From: Ophthalmolycus amberensis
Lineage: Eukaryota; Chordata; Actinopteri; Perciformes; Zoarcidae
Reading direction: 5' to 3'
NCBI GenBank assembly: GCA_024529925.1
Contig: JAFEUB010000910.1
Coordinates: 410,001 to 474,000, forward strand
DNA length: 64,000 nt
Part shown: positions 12,782 through 24,748 of the stretch, piece by piece
How positions within the stretch are numbered: position 1 is the stretch's first letter
How the letters are laid out: each line of letters starts with the position of its first letter
Notes under the pieces: model-generated
The model's database searches: none
Seen by the model: only the letters and a program-made list of their open reading frames with translations
Told to the model about the DNA's origin: nothing
Translations under genes and position numbers: made by a program

Positions 12782-13510
12782 CAGTGGAGGGCCGTGCATT
12801 TTATACCTGGGCCTTCACCTTATAACCACATTGTGGCGCCACAGCACATTTTTAAGGCTGTAACTATGTACGTCTTCGTATTAAACCGTTCGGTGAGCAT
12901 TTAGAGAATGCAAAAGCCTAAATCCAGGAAAATATAATGTTCTCAGCTGGTCTGGCTGTGAGATCCACCGTCATTCCTTAATGACAAGCCGCAAGCCAAA
13001 GAGATTACCATAGGATTTTACTTTCACAACTTGAATGTTGAACGCACCTCTCTGCAGTGTCTTTCCTCCTCTCAGCACCTTGTGTCATGGTGCAGCTCAA
13101 CTCAGTCAGAATGCATTTTGATTGGTTGACCTAAATCACGTGATGTGATTGACTACCCATCAGCCTCAGCTGGGCTGTTAAATTTCGTGATAGTCACGTG
13201 CTCGCCCACTGACCAATCACAGCACACTGCACCTCACGGGAAAGCTACAGATGAACACTGAGCTGCACGTAATGCTGACGTCATTATAGGCGGCTAGCGG
13301 CCGCTGACACGTCAAAGAATACGCCCAACATGTCAAACTAAAGATCTGATTGGTTGAACACTATGACAATCAACAATATCGTCCCCATGTACTTTAATCT
13401 GCACTGGCGGCAGAGCCGAGTCTGCAGGCATCTGGCATAGACACACATAGAGGTGAGATCTGAGAGCAACTGAGGAAGACAGTAGCTGTGCAATGAGAAA
13501 ATAAGATAAT
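12782..13510. mobile_element. hAT-type non-autonomous element, right end missing
   Basis: The left end reads CAGTGGAGGGCCGTGCATTT, almost the same as the element at 50767. The two share sequence up to ATAAGATAAT at 13510, where this copy stops and Gypsy pol sequence begins. The family also includes the 291-bp derivative at 30187-30477. No coding region is seen. Confidence 0.6.
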
Positions 13511-14815
13511 AAACAGGAGGACAATTCCTGATCAATACACAGTCCCGCGTGTGGAGGATGCTCTGTCTTGCCTGAGGCTATATCCACACTACTCCAGTTT
13601 TCCTACGTTTACACTGAGCAGCCACACCACGCCGGAGTTTTGGAGCAGCCTTAACGGAGGAACCTGAAAACTCCGCCGAGGTTGGAGGTATTTGAGAACT
13701 CCGGGGTTTTGGTTCAGTGTAGACGTCGGATACGGATGTCTGTTAGAAAAAAATGAGCCCACACCCGTGCTCGCTACTGGATTGGTTATTACCAGCCATG
13801 ACGTCTCCGTCCCTGATTCGTCACACTCACTATCACGTGACCCGTACCTGGAAGAAAACAAAACAGCCGGGCGACCAGCAGCGATTCATTTCAACATGGA
13901 TTGCTTGCTTTGTTGTCTGTAGTAGCAGCTATTGTGGAGTTAAATTCGTCATTTTACAATGCTGCTAATGCCTACATGCGGAGGAGGCGAGCTGTTCTTC
14001 GAGCGATGAGCGAGCTGCTTGACCATCGGCGATCAGCCCCCACGGAGCGGCTGTCTGAAGCTACAGTTAGCAATAAATGCTATTCAGAGCTACAGCTACA
14101 AACAGACAACACAGAGCAAACGAGTGAGAGACGAGTGATCAACGCTGATTCGTTTTACTTTTTCCGTTTGGTAGCGTTGAGAGACCTTAGTCTGCAAGTA
14201 TTTCTTTTTGAAAATATGTACGAAGATATATTATATTCGCTAATGCTAATCGCGGTTAGCATTTCCCCATTGGCGGTAATGTTAAAATTAGCTTAGAAGC
14301 TAGCGAGTCGGACCTGTTGCATGATGTTGTGCCTAAAAGTAAACCCATGTCCTAGACCTGCTCTTAAAATATGTTTTACATTTTTATTTTATTTTTTATT
14401 ATTTTTTATTTTATTTTTTAATTTTCTCTGTGTAGATAATTTATTGACCCATGGGTCACATTGTGTTTTTTATGCGTTTAAATGTCTGCTCTGTTAAGCA
14501 CTTTGTGATACTACTGTCTGTGAAAAGCGCTATATAAATAAAATTCATTCATTCATTCATTCAAAAGATGGAGCAAATGCCCTAAAGAATTGATAGAGGG
14601 CGAAGATGATGTCCCTGTTTTTTCTGCTGGGTGACCCAGCTTATCCCCTGATGCCGTATCTCATCAAGGAATACCCCAATGGCGGAGCTAACGTTACATT
14701 CATCAGCCCCCACGACAACAACACATGGAAGCGAGTGATCGACGTGTGTTGACCACATTTATGGACCATAATCGAGTAAACGTTTCCGTGTAAGTGTTGA
14801 TTTTAAAGTAAAGTT

Positions 14816-14864
<49 letters not shown>

Positions 14865-17606
14865 GAGAGACCCGCAGCGCTGTAACTACGTCTGAAAAAT
14901 AAAACTTCTAAAACTTTCCACGAACTGTGTCTGTTTGAGTTTATAGAGGAAGATCTTAAGTATGAAATACAACCTTTCATTATTAAAGACTACTTCATTA
15001 CTCTGTCATATTTTTTTTAAACTAAGCAAGCAATCCACTTCCTGTTTACACCATCACGCGCATGCCCAGTGTACGTTAATGGTCACGTGCTGTCCGCCTT
15101 CGAAGGCTGCCGTGTGGATGCTCCAATAATGCTGAAAACTCCCGCGTGGACGGAGATCGGTTCTATTTGAGAACTCTGCATCCAACGAGACACGGCCTAG
15201 TGTGGATATGGCCTGAGTGGTAGCCAGTGGTTCAGTGTGCTTGACCTCAGAAGTGGCTATTATCAGATCCCGTTAAGTCCCGCTGACAAAGAAAAGACAT
15301 AATTTATCTGCCCAGCAGGATTCTATCAGTTTGAGCGGATGCCACAAGGGATTTGTGGAGCACCGGCCACATTTCAGCGAGTCATGGAAAAGACTGTTGG
15401 AGATATGAACTTACTGGAAGTTTTGGTTTACCTGGACGATGTAATCGTTTTTGGGAAAACATTGGAGGAACATGAGCAGCGCCTTCTCAAAGTGCTGGAC
15501 AGATTAAAGGATGAAGGACTAACGTTATCTTTAGATGTGCTAGTAAGTTCTGCTGCCCTTCTGTAACCTACTTTGATCACATTGTGTCTAGGGATGGTAT
15601 TGCTACAGACCCTTCCAAGATCGAAGCTGTGAAGTCTTGGCCACGCCCAGAGAACATCACTGCTCTTCGTTCTTTCCTTGGTTTCTATGGATATTACAGG
15701 CGATATGTAAAAGATTCTCCAGAGTTTGTCACCCACTCAACCAGTTACTGCAGGGCTGCATTATAGCTGGAAGGCAAGGGAAAAAGGCAAAGATAAAGAA
15801 AGACTTAAAAGAGAGAAAGATACCAAAACCAGACACGGAAACCAAAGAAACCAAAGACTGGTACCACTCCAAAGAGCCATTTGGACCTAGGTGGGATGAA
15901 GACTGCGAAAAGGCTTTTGAGACTTTAAAAAGACGTCTTACAGAGACACCTGTTTTGGCATTCGCCAGCCCAGAACTGTCCTATGTCCTGCATGTAGACG
16001 CAAGCAGAGAAGGTTTGGGAGGTGTCCCGTATCAGGACCAAGGGGAGGGATTGCTCCCAGTTGCTTTTGTCAGCAGAAGCCTGTCCCCAGCAGAAAAAAT
16101 CTATCCCAGACATAAGCTGGAATTTTTGGCTTTAAAGTGGGCTGTCACCAACAAGCTGCATGATTACCTCTATGGAGTCAAGTTTGAGGTACACATGGAT
16201 AACAACCCATTAACCTATGTCCTAACTACAGCTAAGTTGGATGCAACAGGTCATCGATGGTTGGCGGAACTTTCAACCTGACTTTTGCCTAAAGTATCGC
16301 CCTGGAAAGCAGAACATTGATGCGGACGCATTGTCTAGGCGCCCTCATGCAATGTCGAGATATTTCTCATGAGGAGAAAGCCATGCCAGCCGCTACTGTC
16401 CAAGCTATCTGTCATATGGTGGAATTCAGACCCCGCCGCTACTGCCACCGCAGAGCTGTTGACCTTTTAGGCTCTTCCAAACATGCTGTACCCCGAGCCT
16501 ATTGCAATCTGTCTTTCTTGAGCGAGCAACAGCTCCCTGAAATGAATTCTGCAGATATCTCACATTCTCAGCAGTAAGACCCCTGCATTGGAGAAGTGTG
16601 GCATGCTGTTATACAGAACCGTATTGACCGTGCCCGCAAAGACAAGCATCCTGATGTGTCATTGTTGCTTAAACAGTGGGAAAAACAAAAGGTCAAAGAC
16701 TCTGTATTGTACAGAATGAGTAAGCCACCAAACAAACCAAGTCGCGAACAACAGTTGCTTCCTCAAGAGTTCAGAGAGATTGTACTTCGTCCTTGTATGA
16801 CAAGTCGGGCCACCTCGGGTTTGACAAGACCTATGGCCTTATAAGAGAGGTTTTATTGGCCTCGCATGAAAGTACAAATTGAAAAGTACTGTAAAAACTG
16901 TCCCAGGTGTATTCAGAGAAAGACACTGCCCAAGAGAGCTGCTGAGTTGTCACACCTTGAAAGGGATGGACTGATGAATCTTGTCGGTATAGATTTTGTG
17001 ACGATTGAACCTGACTCCAGGAACATTTGCAATGTGCTTGTTGTTACGGATCATTACACGCGATATGCTCAAGCTTTTGCAACTAAAGATCAGAAGGCAT
17101 TAACAGTCGCCAAAGTGCTGTGGGAACAGTACTTTGTCCACTATGGTCTGCCCCGGAGAGTGCACTCAGATCAGGGCAGAGATTTCGAAAGTCGCCTCAT
17201 CCAAGAATTGTTGAGCATGCTTGGCATAAAGAAATCCAGAACGACACCCTACCACCCTCAGGGAGATCCACAGCCTGAGCTGTTCAACATAACTCTTCTG
17301 GATATGCTCGGAACCCTTGAAACGCCAGACAAAAGCAAGTGGAGTAAACACATCAGCCATCTTGTCCATGCGTACAATTGCACGCTGAATGAGTCGACAG
17401 GCCATACTCCATACTTCCTAATGTTTGGGCGAGAAGCCAGACTGCCTGTCGATGTGAACTTTGGAGTCTCAAGTGACGGTACCTCCATCAAATCATATCT
17501 GAGGTATGTTAAAAACATGAAGCGTGATCTCCAAGCTGCCTATCAGTTGGCTGAGAGTATGGTAGATTAGAATGAGTGGAACAAGCAATGCTATGATCAG
17601 AGTATG
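13511..17606 (+). mobile_element. Ty3/Gypsy retrotransposon pol remnant split by a Harbinger element
   Basis: Reverse transcriptase, RNase H and integrase segments occur in order on the plus strand. The first piece (13511-13572) encodes RRTIPDQYTVPRVEDALSCL, and the frame resumes at 15214 with SGSQWFSVLDLRSGYYQIPL on the far side of an inserted transposon. RT motifs: MPQGICGAPATFQ and LVYLDDVIVFG (about 15428-15460). RNase H: LHVDASREGLGG (about 15990). Integrase (16866-17570) has the CxxC zinc residues, GIDF, HSDQGRDF and a degenerate final catalytic region. Several stops (for example TAA at 15301) and frameshifts show it is dead. No LTR, primer site or gag is visible; the left end abuts a hAT fragment and the right end a hAT insertion. 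Confidence 0.85.
13576..15213. mobile_element. PIF/Harbinger transposon inserted in the Gypsy pol
   Basis: Ends read GGCTATATCCACACTA and the complement of GGCCATATCCACACTA, flanked by the 3-bp duplication TGA (13573-13575 and 15214-15216), typical of PIF/Harbinger. Inside, a decayed DDE_4-type transposase piece encodes LGDPAYPLMPYLIKEYPNGG near 14627-14686 with a frameshift just before it. A 131-aa open frame at 13901-14296 (starts MLALLSVVAAIVE) may be part of the same coding region. A GA repeat occupies about 14823-14870. A second copy is at 52075-53339. Confidence 0.8.
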
Positions 17607-17614
17607 ATCTAGAG

Positions 17615-18475
17615 CAGTGATTCTCAACTGGTGGGTCGCGACCCAAAAGTGGGTCGCGGACCCGTTTTCAGTGGGTCGCGGGCCTTTGCCTGACAAAAAA
17701 AAAAAAAAAAAAAGTTGTGATTTTATTTTGAAGGGCATTTTTTTTATGCAGCGGAATTATTCCAGCATTTACAGGACTTGTTCAGCGGTGCAGGAAAAAC
17801 ACCGACCAATGTGTTGTGAATCACATCACGTGAATATATATGAGTATTCTGACAAGTTTCCTGACTTGAGTGAGATGTACAAACACCGTGACACATGGGG
17901 AGAGACGAGGATACAGAGAGCAGAGCAGGACTGTTGAAGTGTGAGATGTGAAAGTCAAATCATAGGACGATTTCCAAAAGAGAGAAATGTCCAGAGAGAC
18001 CAGAGTCATTAGACTCTGACTGGACAGACTCATAGAGGTGAATTCTTCAAACACTCATTTCTCTTTTCAGAAGATGAGGAAAATATAATAGTGTGGCTTT
18101 TTCACTTCACCCTGAATGAACTGAATTTAAAGCTGCAGGGCAATTCAGTGAAAATAAGTTTTCTAAATTGAATTTCGTTACGTAATTTATTTTTTAATCC
18201 AGCCGTTATTTTACTTGAAATGAGAACATGTATTCATGTATTTCTATGTATTATTTATAATCCATCCAGTTAAATTTGAAAAATGAGATTAATATTTGTT
18301 AAAATATAATTGATGTGTACTTTCTTTATTTGATTTGACAGTTGTTTACTACACAGAGACGTTACTACTACTAGACTTCTTGAATATAGATATACCCAAA
18401 TTTTAGGTCGTGGGTCCCGGCTTGTCATTAAGGGGTGATGGTGGGTCCCGCAGCCAGACCAGTTGAGAACCACTG
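17615..18475. mobile_element. Non-autonomous hAT element, 861 bp
   Basis: Terminal inverted repeats CAGTGATTCTCAACTGG and the complement of CAGTGGTTCTCAACTGG, with a perfect 8-bp target duplication ATCTAGAG at 17607-17614 and 18476-18483. The ends resemble the widespread fish hAT elements starting CAGTGGTTCTCAA. It has no transposase frame. Confidence 0.85.
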
Positions 18476-18543
18476 ATCTAGAGGACCTGTTAACTCCAAG
18501 TCATACCTCTGTGTGTTTTGTTACAGACTGACCAGTACTCAGT

Positions 18544-18596
18544 ATGTCTGAGAAGAACAACTCTTCAACAGACAGCTCTGGACTTAGTGACAAGGA
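18544..18596 (+). other. Possible short coding exon
   Basis: An acceptor-like TGTTACAG at about 18520 is followed by an ATG frame of 17 codons (MSEKNNSSTDSSGLSDK) ending at a good donor, GTAAGT. The intron before it resembles the one near 51910-51997 in block 2. No other exon of a gene could be identified, so this may be a relic. I do not recognise the family. Confidence 0.25.
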
Positions 18597-19413
18597 GTAA
18601 GTCTTTATTACGTGACTTTATAATTTAAGTATCTGTTAGCTGACATGCTGCTACGATATGTGACCTGTGTGGACTTTAGAAGAGTAATTGTTGTTCCTCA
18701 GTGCATTTCTGGTTTTTAAATCCTGCTTTCTTTTCTTTTTGCATTTATATTTTTATTAGTCCAAACACACCAACACCATACACAGATACAAATACGAGAC
18801 CTTACAGACAGCAAAACAAAACAAAAATAAAATAACAAATATTAACAATAATAAAAAGAAAAAAAACAGCAGAGAAAAAGGAAAAGAAAAAAGTAAGAAT
18901 TTAAGAAAATACATGAATCACTTAACTGAGCCAGTAAAATAAACGTCCTTTTCTGGAAGATCAAAACGACTATTAAATGTTTGGATCTTGGCACCTTTAT
19001 ACTAATCTAATAAATAATTAAAGTGAGGAGTACGGGGAAACTACTTTAAAGAATGAACTTCTCTGATATGTCTGCTTTGTGGTTTCTGTATCCAACGGTT
19101 GCTGTGAGTGGATATCTTTTGTTTTATTATTCTCTTTTTATTGAGATGGAAAAGCAAAACATTTTATTGGCTCCAAACACATATACATATACTCATCTGT
19201 ATGCCAATACACTTGTCTCCATATTTACCCTTCAATCAATCATTTAGATTAAACAAGAAAGAAACAAAAAGCATATTACTGCTGGTGAGGCTCTGGTTTC
19301 CGGGACATGAGACATATGGTTCGAACGGGAACAACCCGAAAAATCTACATTGAGCCGCCGCCCTATGGGCCACCGCTCGAAGGGATATGCGGAAGGGTGA
19401 TTGGGTAAAAAGG
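18597..19413. other. No gene seen; 3' flank of ZNF copy 1
   Basis: AT-rich sequence with homopolymer tracts. From about 19020 it matches block 2 (from about 53730). A minus-strand AATAAA (plus-strand TTTATT at 19163-19168), about 250 bp past the ZNF stop, could be its polyadenylation signal. Confidence 0.4.
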
Positions 19414-22400
19414 CTAAAAGGCATTCTTTCCTGTGTGAGTTTTCATGTGTACCTTTAGACCTCTGTTGCTCTTAAGTCTTTTATCACAAACTGAGCAGCT
19501 GAAAGGTTTCTCTCCTGTGTGGATTCTCATGTGTCTCTTCAGATCTCCACTTCCAATGAAACCGTGATCACAAACTGAGCAGCTGTAAGGTTTCTCTCGT
19601 GTGTGGCTTCTCATGTGTACCTGTAAAACATGTTTACGTGCAAAAGGTCTCTTACAAACTGAGCACCTGTAAGGTTTCTCTCCTGTGTGGGTTCTCATGT
19701 GTTTGTTTAAATCTCCACTCTGTGCAAAAGATTTCTTGCAAACTGAGCAGCTGAAAGGTTTCTCTCCTGTGTGGATTCTCATGTGTCTCTTCAGATCTCC
19801 ACTTCCAATGAAACCTTGATCACAAACTGAGCAACTGTAAGGTTTCTCTCCTGTGTGGATTCTCATGTGTCTCTTCAGATCTCCACTTCCAATGAAACCT
19901 TGATCACAAACTGAGCAACTGTAAGGTTTCGCTCCTGTGTGGATTCTCATGTGTTGCTGTAAAACATGTTTCTGTGTAAAAGATTTCTTGCAAACCGAGC
20001 AGCTGAAAGGTTTCTCTCCTGTGTGGATTCTCATGTGTCTCTTCAGACCGCCTCTGGTGCCAAATGTTTTCTCACACTCAGAGCATCTAAAAAGTTTCTC
20101 ACCAGCACTACATCTTGAATCACTGACACAGACTTTTTCAGGTTTCAAAGAGTTTAAACCTGACTGAGGTTCTCTGGTCTCCTTCCAGTCATCAGGTTCA
20201 GAAGTGTCTCCAGTCTTATCATCAGTATCTGGTTCTGGATGTCTATCTGGATCTAAGTTCCTGTCTGGTTCTGGTCCTCCACAGTCCTCTCCATCAGCTT
20301 CTGTTTCCATCTGTTCAGTTTGTCTTTGATGAAGCTCTGAGGACTGAGCCTCCTCCTCATCATCTTCACTCTTCACAGGAGTGAATGAGAACGTGACATC
20401 AGCCTCCTCCAGCCCTTGAAGCTGCTCTCCCTCCTGACTGGTCCAGAGTTCCTCCTGTTCCTCTTTAATATGTGGGGGCTCTGGGTCCTCCTGTTCCTCT
20501 TTAATGTGTGGGGGCTCTGGGTCCTCCTGTTCCTCTTTAATGTGTGAGGGCTCTGGGTCCTCCTGGTCCAGACTGTAGCTCCACTTCTGCTGCTCAGGTG
20601 GAACCTCTTCTTTAACCACCAACAGCTGCTGGACGTCTGCAGGAAAACAGTAAACACATACAGAGACGTTACAAAGACATTTTAGTATTGAGCAAATAGT
20701 CTCCTGTACATACTTTTTTTCCTGCCATCATTCCCTTACACTCCCTGTGCACAGTTACCAAAAAGACATGCCGACACAAATTGTAAAGACACAACGCACC
20801 AGCAGCAATGAGGTCATCAATAGTTCACATGGCAAAAAAGTGTGGCACTACCCAACATTGTTAAGAAGTATTCAAAGAACCGGCATCCTCCATAAAGTCC
20901 GGCTGAGATTTGATCATGTGAGCAGTTATAGTTGACTAATGTACGTAAACCTGCCACTGTAGAAACAGTGGATAGAACCGTCAGAAGCAGCCACAATGTA
21001 ACTGTGAACGTGCATCATAGGTGCGCTCCATTTCTGAACCAATAGCACTCCACCTCGGTAGTCAGCCGTAGAGAACATCCATGTAAAGATGATGAAACTG
21101 AAATGTGACAATGACACAATCTGAACTAATAAACTTCATCTAGAGACTGCTCTAAGGAACATAAAGGTCAAGGTAGAACCCCCCCACCCCCCTCCTACAC
21201 ACACACACACACAATTGTTTGTTGCTTGTAGGTAGTATGCTTGTAATTGTTTGATAGTTTGTTGATGTATATTATTGATTTATGATCAGTATTGTTCAGT
21301 AAATAAACTGTTATATTTTAGGGAGCAGTTTTCTTTGATGTTTTTGTGCCTTTGTGTTGTGATAATAGCTGGATGTTATAGTCAGTGCTCGGATTCAAAC
21401 CTTCACGGTTCACTCTGGATCAGGGTAGGAAATTCACATATTTTTGGAGCCAATTTTTGCCCCCACTGACTGAAATCCAGGGGCATTTTCAAAAAATTGG
21501 GGGCATTTTTTGAAACGTGTGAAGTAACATTTAACCGTTGTTCAAAATAATACATATACTTATTTAGGCTTACAGTATATGAGCAATTGTCATAAAATGG
21601 CAATAATAAGACTATTAGGCGGTAGTCTACAGATTCAAAGTGTTTTCTTAGATTTATTTAACAAAAAACAAACATAAATCAGACAATCATATAAAATTGT
21701 ATTCTTATTTCTTTGTGGTTATTTATTGTTATTATTAAATGTTTTAAACTATTAACAATTATTAAGTCAACGATGCCTTGATTACATATACATCAGTCAT
21801 TGTATGGAATTATTGAGAACAAATATTTTTGTAGCACCTCAAATATTGTGATATTACCCATTTTGGTCCTGAACTTATGCATTAGTCATTGTGTGGAATT
21901 TTTTAGAAAAACATTTTTATAGCACCTTAATTTTAAAAATGTGCCATTTGAAGGTACAAATTCAGTTCAGAGTTTTTACTCAGTAAAATATCTTAATTGA
22001 CTGTCAGTCAGGTTTTATTCATTTCCAGCAACCCTCAAATCAAAGAATAAAGACACTTTACGCACAATTTAGGTGTATTTTCCCTTTAACTCACGAGATG
22101 CAGGTAGCATGTTCTGTACTTAATGTGAATATAATTCATTGAATCCAATTTCCATTATGCAATATGTATACTTTGTTGGCATCTTATTCTGAAAACCGGA
22201 TGTTCGTCTTAAGAAACCGGATGTTGTCTCACGTTAATCTTTCCGTTAACTTTCAAAGTCCTTCCCTCGCTCCCGATCTGCACCGTTTGAATGAGTTTAC
22301 CGTGAATTTCAGGATATAGGTGCACTAACATGTAAGTGTCTGCTGAGTTTACCGCAGTCTCAGGTCTGATTAAGAAGCGCCCCATTTTTTTTGGGGGCAC

Positions 22401-23818
22401 TTTTTGCCCCTCTCCTCGTGATATCAGGGGCAAAATGATATTTCTTAGGGGCAGTTTTGCCCTTTGCCCTCGTGTATTTCCGACGCTGCTTTGGATGTGG
22501 TAAAACTACTTTGAGCCACTGTGAGCCACTGCGTCATGGAGCTGTTATGTCACCACGAAAAAATGTCCCATGATGCACTGTAACAAGGACGAAACACAAA
22601 ATCACCTGTTCATAGACTGCTACAGAGCGCAACATGTCTGGGCCTCACTTCAAGGCCTCGGCCTAGTCTTCAATGTGAACTATAAATCTGTGATGTTTGC
22701 TCTGTTTGATGAGAAGATGTCCGTTAAACAAAGAGAACTTTACCAGCTCATTGTCAGCATCACGTTTCAAAATATGGAAAACCAGATGTATAATGGTAAT
22801 AAAACAGACTGTAATGGACGGCAACATGGTGGTGAAACATGTAGTCACTGAACTCAGGAGAAGGAGAACTATTGATAAGAGCCAGTCCCTCCCGTAGCAC
22901 TTTTCTTGTATCTGTCTTTGTCTTTGTGTTCTTATGTTTGTATACTCGTGAACCATGTATGTATTTGTGAAAACTGTAGATTTGATATAAATTAAATTAA
23001 ATTTTCAAAAAAAAAAAAAAAAAAAGTAAAACTACTTTGACTATTGGCATTTTGAGTGAACACCAATATTGAGACTATCCACAGTTTGCTTATTGGTCCC
23101 TGCTCCCAGGGTGGTCCCTGTTATTATTGATATATTTTAATAATCATATTGATCAATCATTAAATTTGCATACTTGCCAGTAACCAAACCCACTCCTGCC
23201 AGATCCGAACACATGTATATCGACATAGGTCTGTATGTGTCACGATAACAAGGTCTATCTATGTTGTATGCTTGTTTAGTTCATTCTATCATTGATCAGG
23301 TTGTATTCACTGATTTATATCCAACCGTTTCGTACCGTTCTGCAGCTGAGATAGTCCATATTTAAAATATGGAAGACATAAATAGACTATGTAAGTAACT
23401 GGTATTAATTCTGTAAATTAAGGTTAAATGTTGGAATCAACTCTTATGTGGCCATGAACATATCAAAGAGAACAAACTTGTACTTTAAGTGTAAATATTT
23501 TCTGTCATCTAGAAGCTGAGAGAACAGATCAGAAGAAGACAGAGTCTCACTCCAAACTACATTAAAAGATATCAGCCGGAGGATGAAGTGTTTGAGAACT
23601 GAGAGAAGAAATAAAGTGAACCCACGTGCTCTTTGTATCCGGACTTCAGGGTTTAAAACAGCGTCCAGTAGTTTCCGTTGTCGTTCGTTCTCCTCTTTTG
23701 AACGAGAACGTTCCTCCTCGTACTCTGCTATCGTTCTTTCAAACAGACCAAATATCTCTTCAGCAGCCGCAGTTAGTCGCTGGTTGATTACATATCTCAG
23801 CATTTGGACTTTAGACAT
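19414..23818 (-). CDS. C2H2 zinc-finger protein, fish-specific N-terminal type, copy 1 (8 fingers)
   Basis: Probable nuclear DNA-binding transcription regulator. Two exons on the minus strand: 23818-23626 (start MSKVQMLRYVINQRL) and 20636-19414, joined across donor GTGGGT and acceptor CTGCAG with the frame preserved, giving 471 residues. Exon 1 is a charged coiled-coil-like segment (TAAAEEIFGLFERTIAEYEE). Exon 2 has an acidic region with IKEEQEDPEP tandem repeats (three IKEEQE units), a TEADGEDCGGPEPD stretch, then eight C2H2 fingers with TGEKP linkers. Fingers 3 and 4 are identical. I chose the inner Met of exon 1 (23818) over an upstream Met at 23878 because this start matches related fish proteins. 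The 3 kb intron contains a hAT element and a LINE. Targets are unknown. Confidence 0.85.
21421..22488. mobile_element. hAT-like element in ZNF copy 1 intron
   Basis: The left end CAGGGTAGGAAATTCAC and the complement of the right end, CAGCGTCGGAAATACAC, form imperfect inverted repeats. The flanks CTCTGGAT (21413-21420) and CTTTGGAT (22489-22496) are an 8-bp target duplication with one mismatch. Near both ends are inverted GGGGGCA/TGCCCC blocks. The same insertion is present in block 2 (55842-56906), so it is older than the duplication. Confidence 0.65.
22515..23025 (+). mobile_element. 5'-truncated LINE with poly(A) tail and 15-bp target duplication
   Basis: A frame (22570-22851) encodes the C-terminal tail of a non-LTR retrotransposon, with a Cys/His cluster MHCNKDETQNHLFIDC and AQHVW. 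It ends in an A-run at about 23007-23025. The 15-bp sequence GTAAAACTACTTTGA occurs directly before (22500-22514) and after (23026-23040), so both edges of the insertion are defined. The same insertion is in block 2 (56933-57443). Confidence 0.8.
23050..23330. repeat. Interspersed repeat, related copy at 27300-27610
   Basis: This stretch, including TTATTGGTCCCTGCTCCCAG, resembles the reverse complement of sequence around 27500-27600. No coding potential is seen; it could be part of an old LTR. Block 2 has the same sequence at about 57470-57750. Confidence 0.35.
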
Positions 23819-24748
23819 TTTCACTAAACCACAGAAACGTTTCCTCCAGACAAACTCCGTTAAAAACGGTTTGCTCACTCTGACCTGCGCTGGGTTAACG
23901 TTACTAGGTTACGTTCGGGTCCGTCTACTTCCTGCTAGCATGCTAACTTCATTAGCTCCGTAGGACACCAGGAAACAATCCACCAGCAACAGAAACGCTG
24001 CCTCCAGACAAACTCCGTTAAAAACACCGTTTCCTCTCCATTAAACTCTGACTAACGCTGTGTTGACAACTTCCGTCCTCGTCGGTCTGTTTCCAGCTAG
24101 CATTCTAAGCTAACTTCAATAGCTTTGTCGGCGACCGGGAGATGAGTCTTCTTCTGCTTCTTCTTCTTTGAGTTTAATGGCGGACTAAAAACCAACGTTT
24201 AAGGTACATACCGCCACCTACTGGACCGGAGTGTGTAAAATATATCAGTGCTTTGTTTTTCTAAACAGTTTTTGTTATTATAATTAGTTAGTTAGTATAA
24301 TTTAGTTCGTATAATTTTTGAAAACTTTATTTCAAACTTTCAATTAAACTTTTAACTTTTTATATATTTTCAATTTACAGAATCTTATTGCGATCAACAA
24401 TTTAAACAAAATGATATAAGTAAGTCATGGATGACTTAAATATACATACATATTTACTTTTTTCTTTACTTATTTGTATTTAATTTTGAGTTTTTCAGTT
24501 TCATTTCGTGCCTCATTCAGTTGTATGAGACACCATAGCATGAAACAAGCACAGAAAGAATCCAAACTGTAAAGACACTATTAATGCAGAAAATGAGATA
24601 AATCAATTAAAAACAAAGATTCTTGAAGCACTATCAGTTTGTCCCCTTATTATGATACTCATTTTTCTTATCTGACAGAAGAACACAAATATATATATAT
24701 CTATGTTATTGTTTGTATGGCTTGGCCACACAAAGTAAACAATGCTAC
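23819..24748. other. ZNF copy 1 upstream region
   Basis: Holds the presumed promoter and 5' UTR of the minus-strand ZNF gene. A short duplicated motif, CAGACAAACTCCGTTAAAAAC, occurs near 23845 and 24007 (written here with its final base included only once). At 24143-24235 lies sequence resembling a common fish interspersed repeat (TTTAATGGCGGACTAAAAAC through CCGCCACCTACTGGACCGGA). No further gene is seen; the rest is AT-rich. Confidence 0.4.

Noticed and set aside
20373..20657. Alternative frame with SPHTLKRNRRTQ repeats in ZNF exon 2
   Set aside because: Frame-shifted reading of the acidic IKEEQEDPEP repeat; the main frame joins exon 1 correctly.
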